From an uncultured Spirochaetia bacterium (GTDB lineage Bacteria; Spirochaetota; UBA6919): DNA of 5,922 bases. The DNA is taken from NCBI GenBank assembly GCA_913053665.1, contig CAJXGR010000213.1, positions 1-5,922 on the forward strand, written 5' to 3'. Below, piece after piece: positions 5,913 to 5,922 of the stretch. The stretch's first letter is position 1, and the number at the start of each line of letters is the position of its first letter. The position numbers and the translations under genes are program-made. The notes below the pieces were generated by a model. It saw only the letters and a program-made list of their open reading frames with translations. It was not told where the DNA came from and searched no databases.

Positions 5913-5922
5913 TGATTGCTCA

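Overview
This is a 5.9 kb piece of a bacterial chromosome of moderate GC content. It carries five protein-coding genes, all intact except the leftmost, which runs off the window. The lineage cannot be fixed from the sequence. A free-standing CheX-type phosphatase, a PurA with a GDEGKAK loop and GGANAGHT motif, and lipoprotein-style secretion suggest a diderm such as a spirochaete or a deltaproteobacterium-like lineage; from memory the PurA variant resembles leptospiral PurA. No rRNA, tRNA, CRISPR array, insertion sequence or phage gene was seen.

Layout. (1) Positions 1-1987, minus strand: a two-gene operon. A 417-residue protein of unknown function (start GTG at 1987) is followed 20 nt later by the N-terminal 237 residues of a divergent PrkA-type AAA protein kinase (start ATG at 713, strong ribosome binding site). 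(2) Positions 1988-2312: an AT-rich 325-nt divergent spacer with two imperfect copies of a 31-33 nt element built around ACCTT-n7/8-AAGGT, one near each gene. (3) Positions 2313-3584, plus strand: purA, adenylosuccinate synthetase. (4) Positions 3574-4059, minus strand: a CheX-family protein that starts at TTG and overlaps the 3' end of purA tail to tail by 11 nt. (5) Positions 4060-4199: a compact divergent promoter region with a near-consensus sigma-70 promoter for the last gene. (6) Positions 4200-5912, plus strand: a 570-residue fusion of a lipoprotein signal peptide, about three leucine-rich repeats and a complete AGCS-family sodium:alanine/glycine symporter.

The genes do not form one pathway. 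purA is housekeeping (AMP synthesis), CheX belongs to response-regulator dephosphorylation, and the PrkA-like kinase with its unknown partner looks like a stress or starvation signalling pair. The two most unusual points are the lipid-anchored LRR sensor-like domain fused to an amino acid symporter, and the divergent PrkA paired with an unrecognised protein instead of the usual YeaH/YhbH and SpoVR partners.
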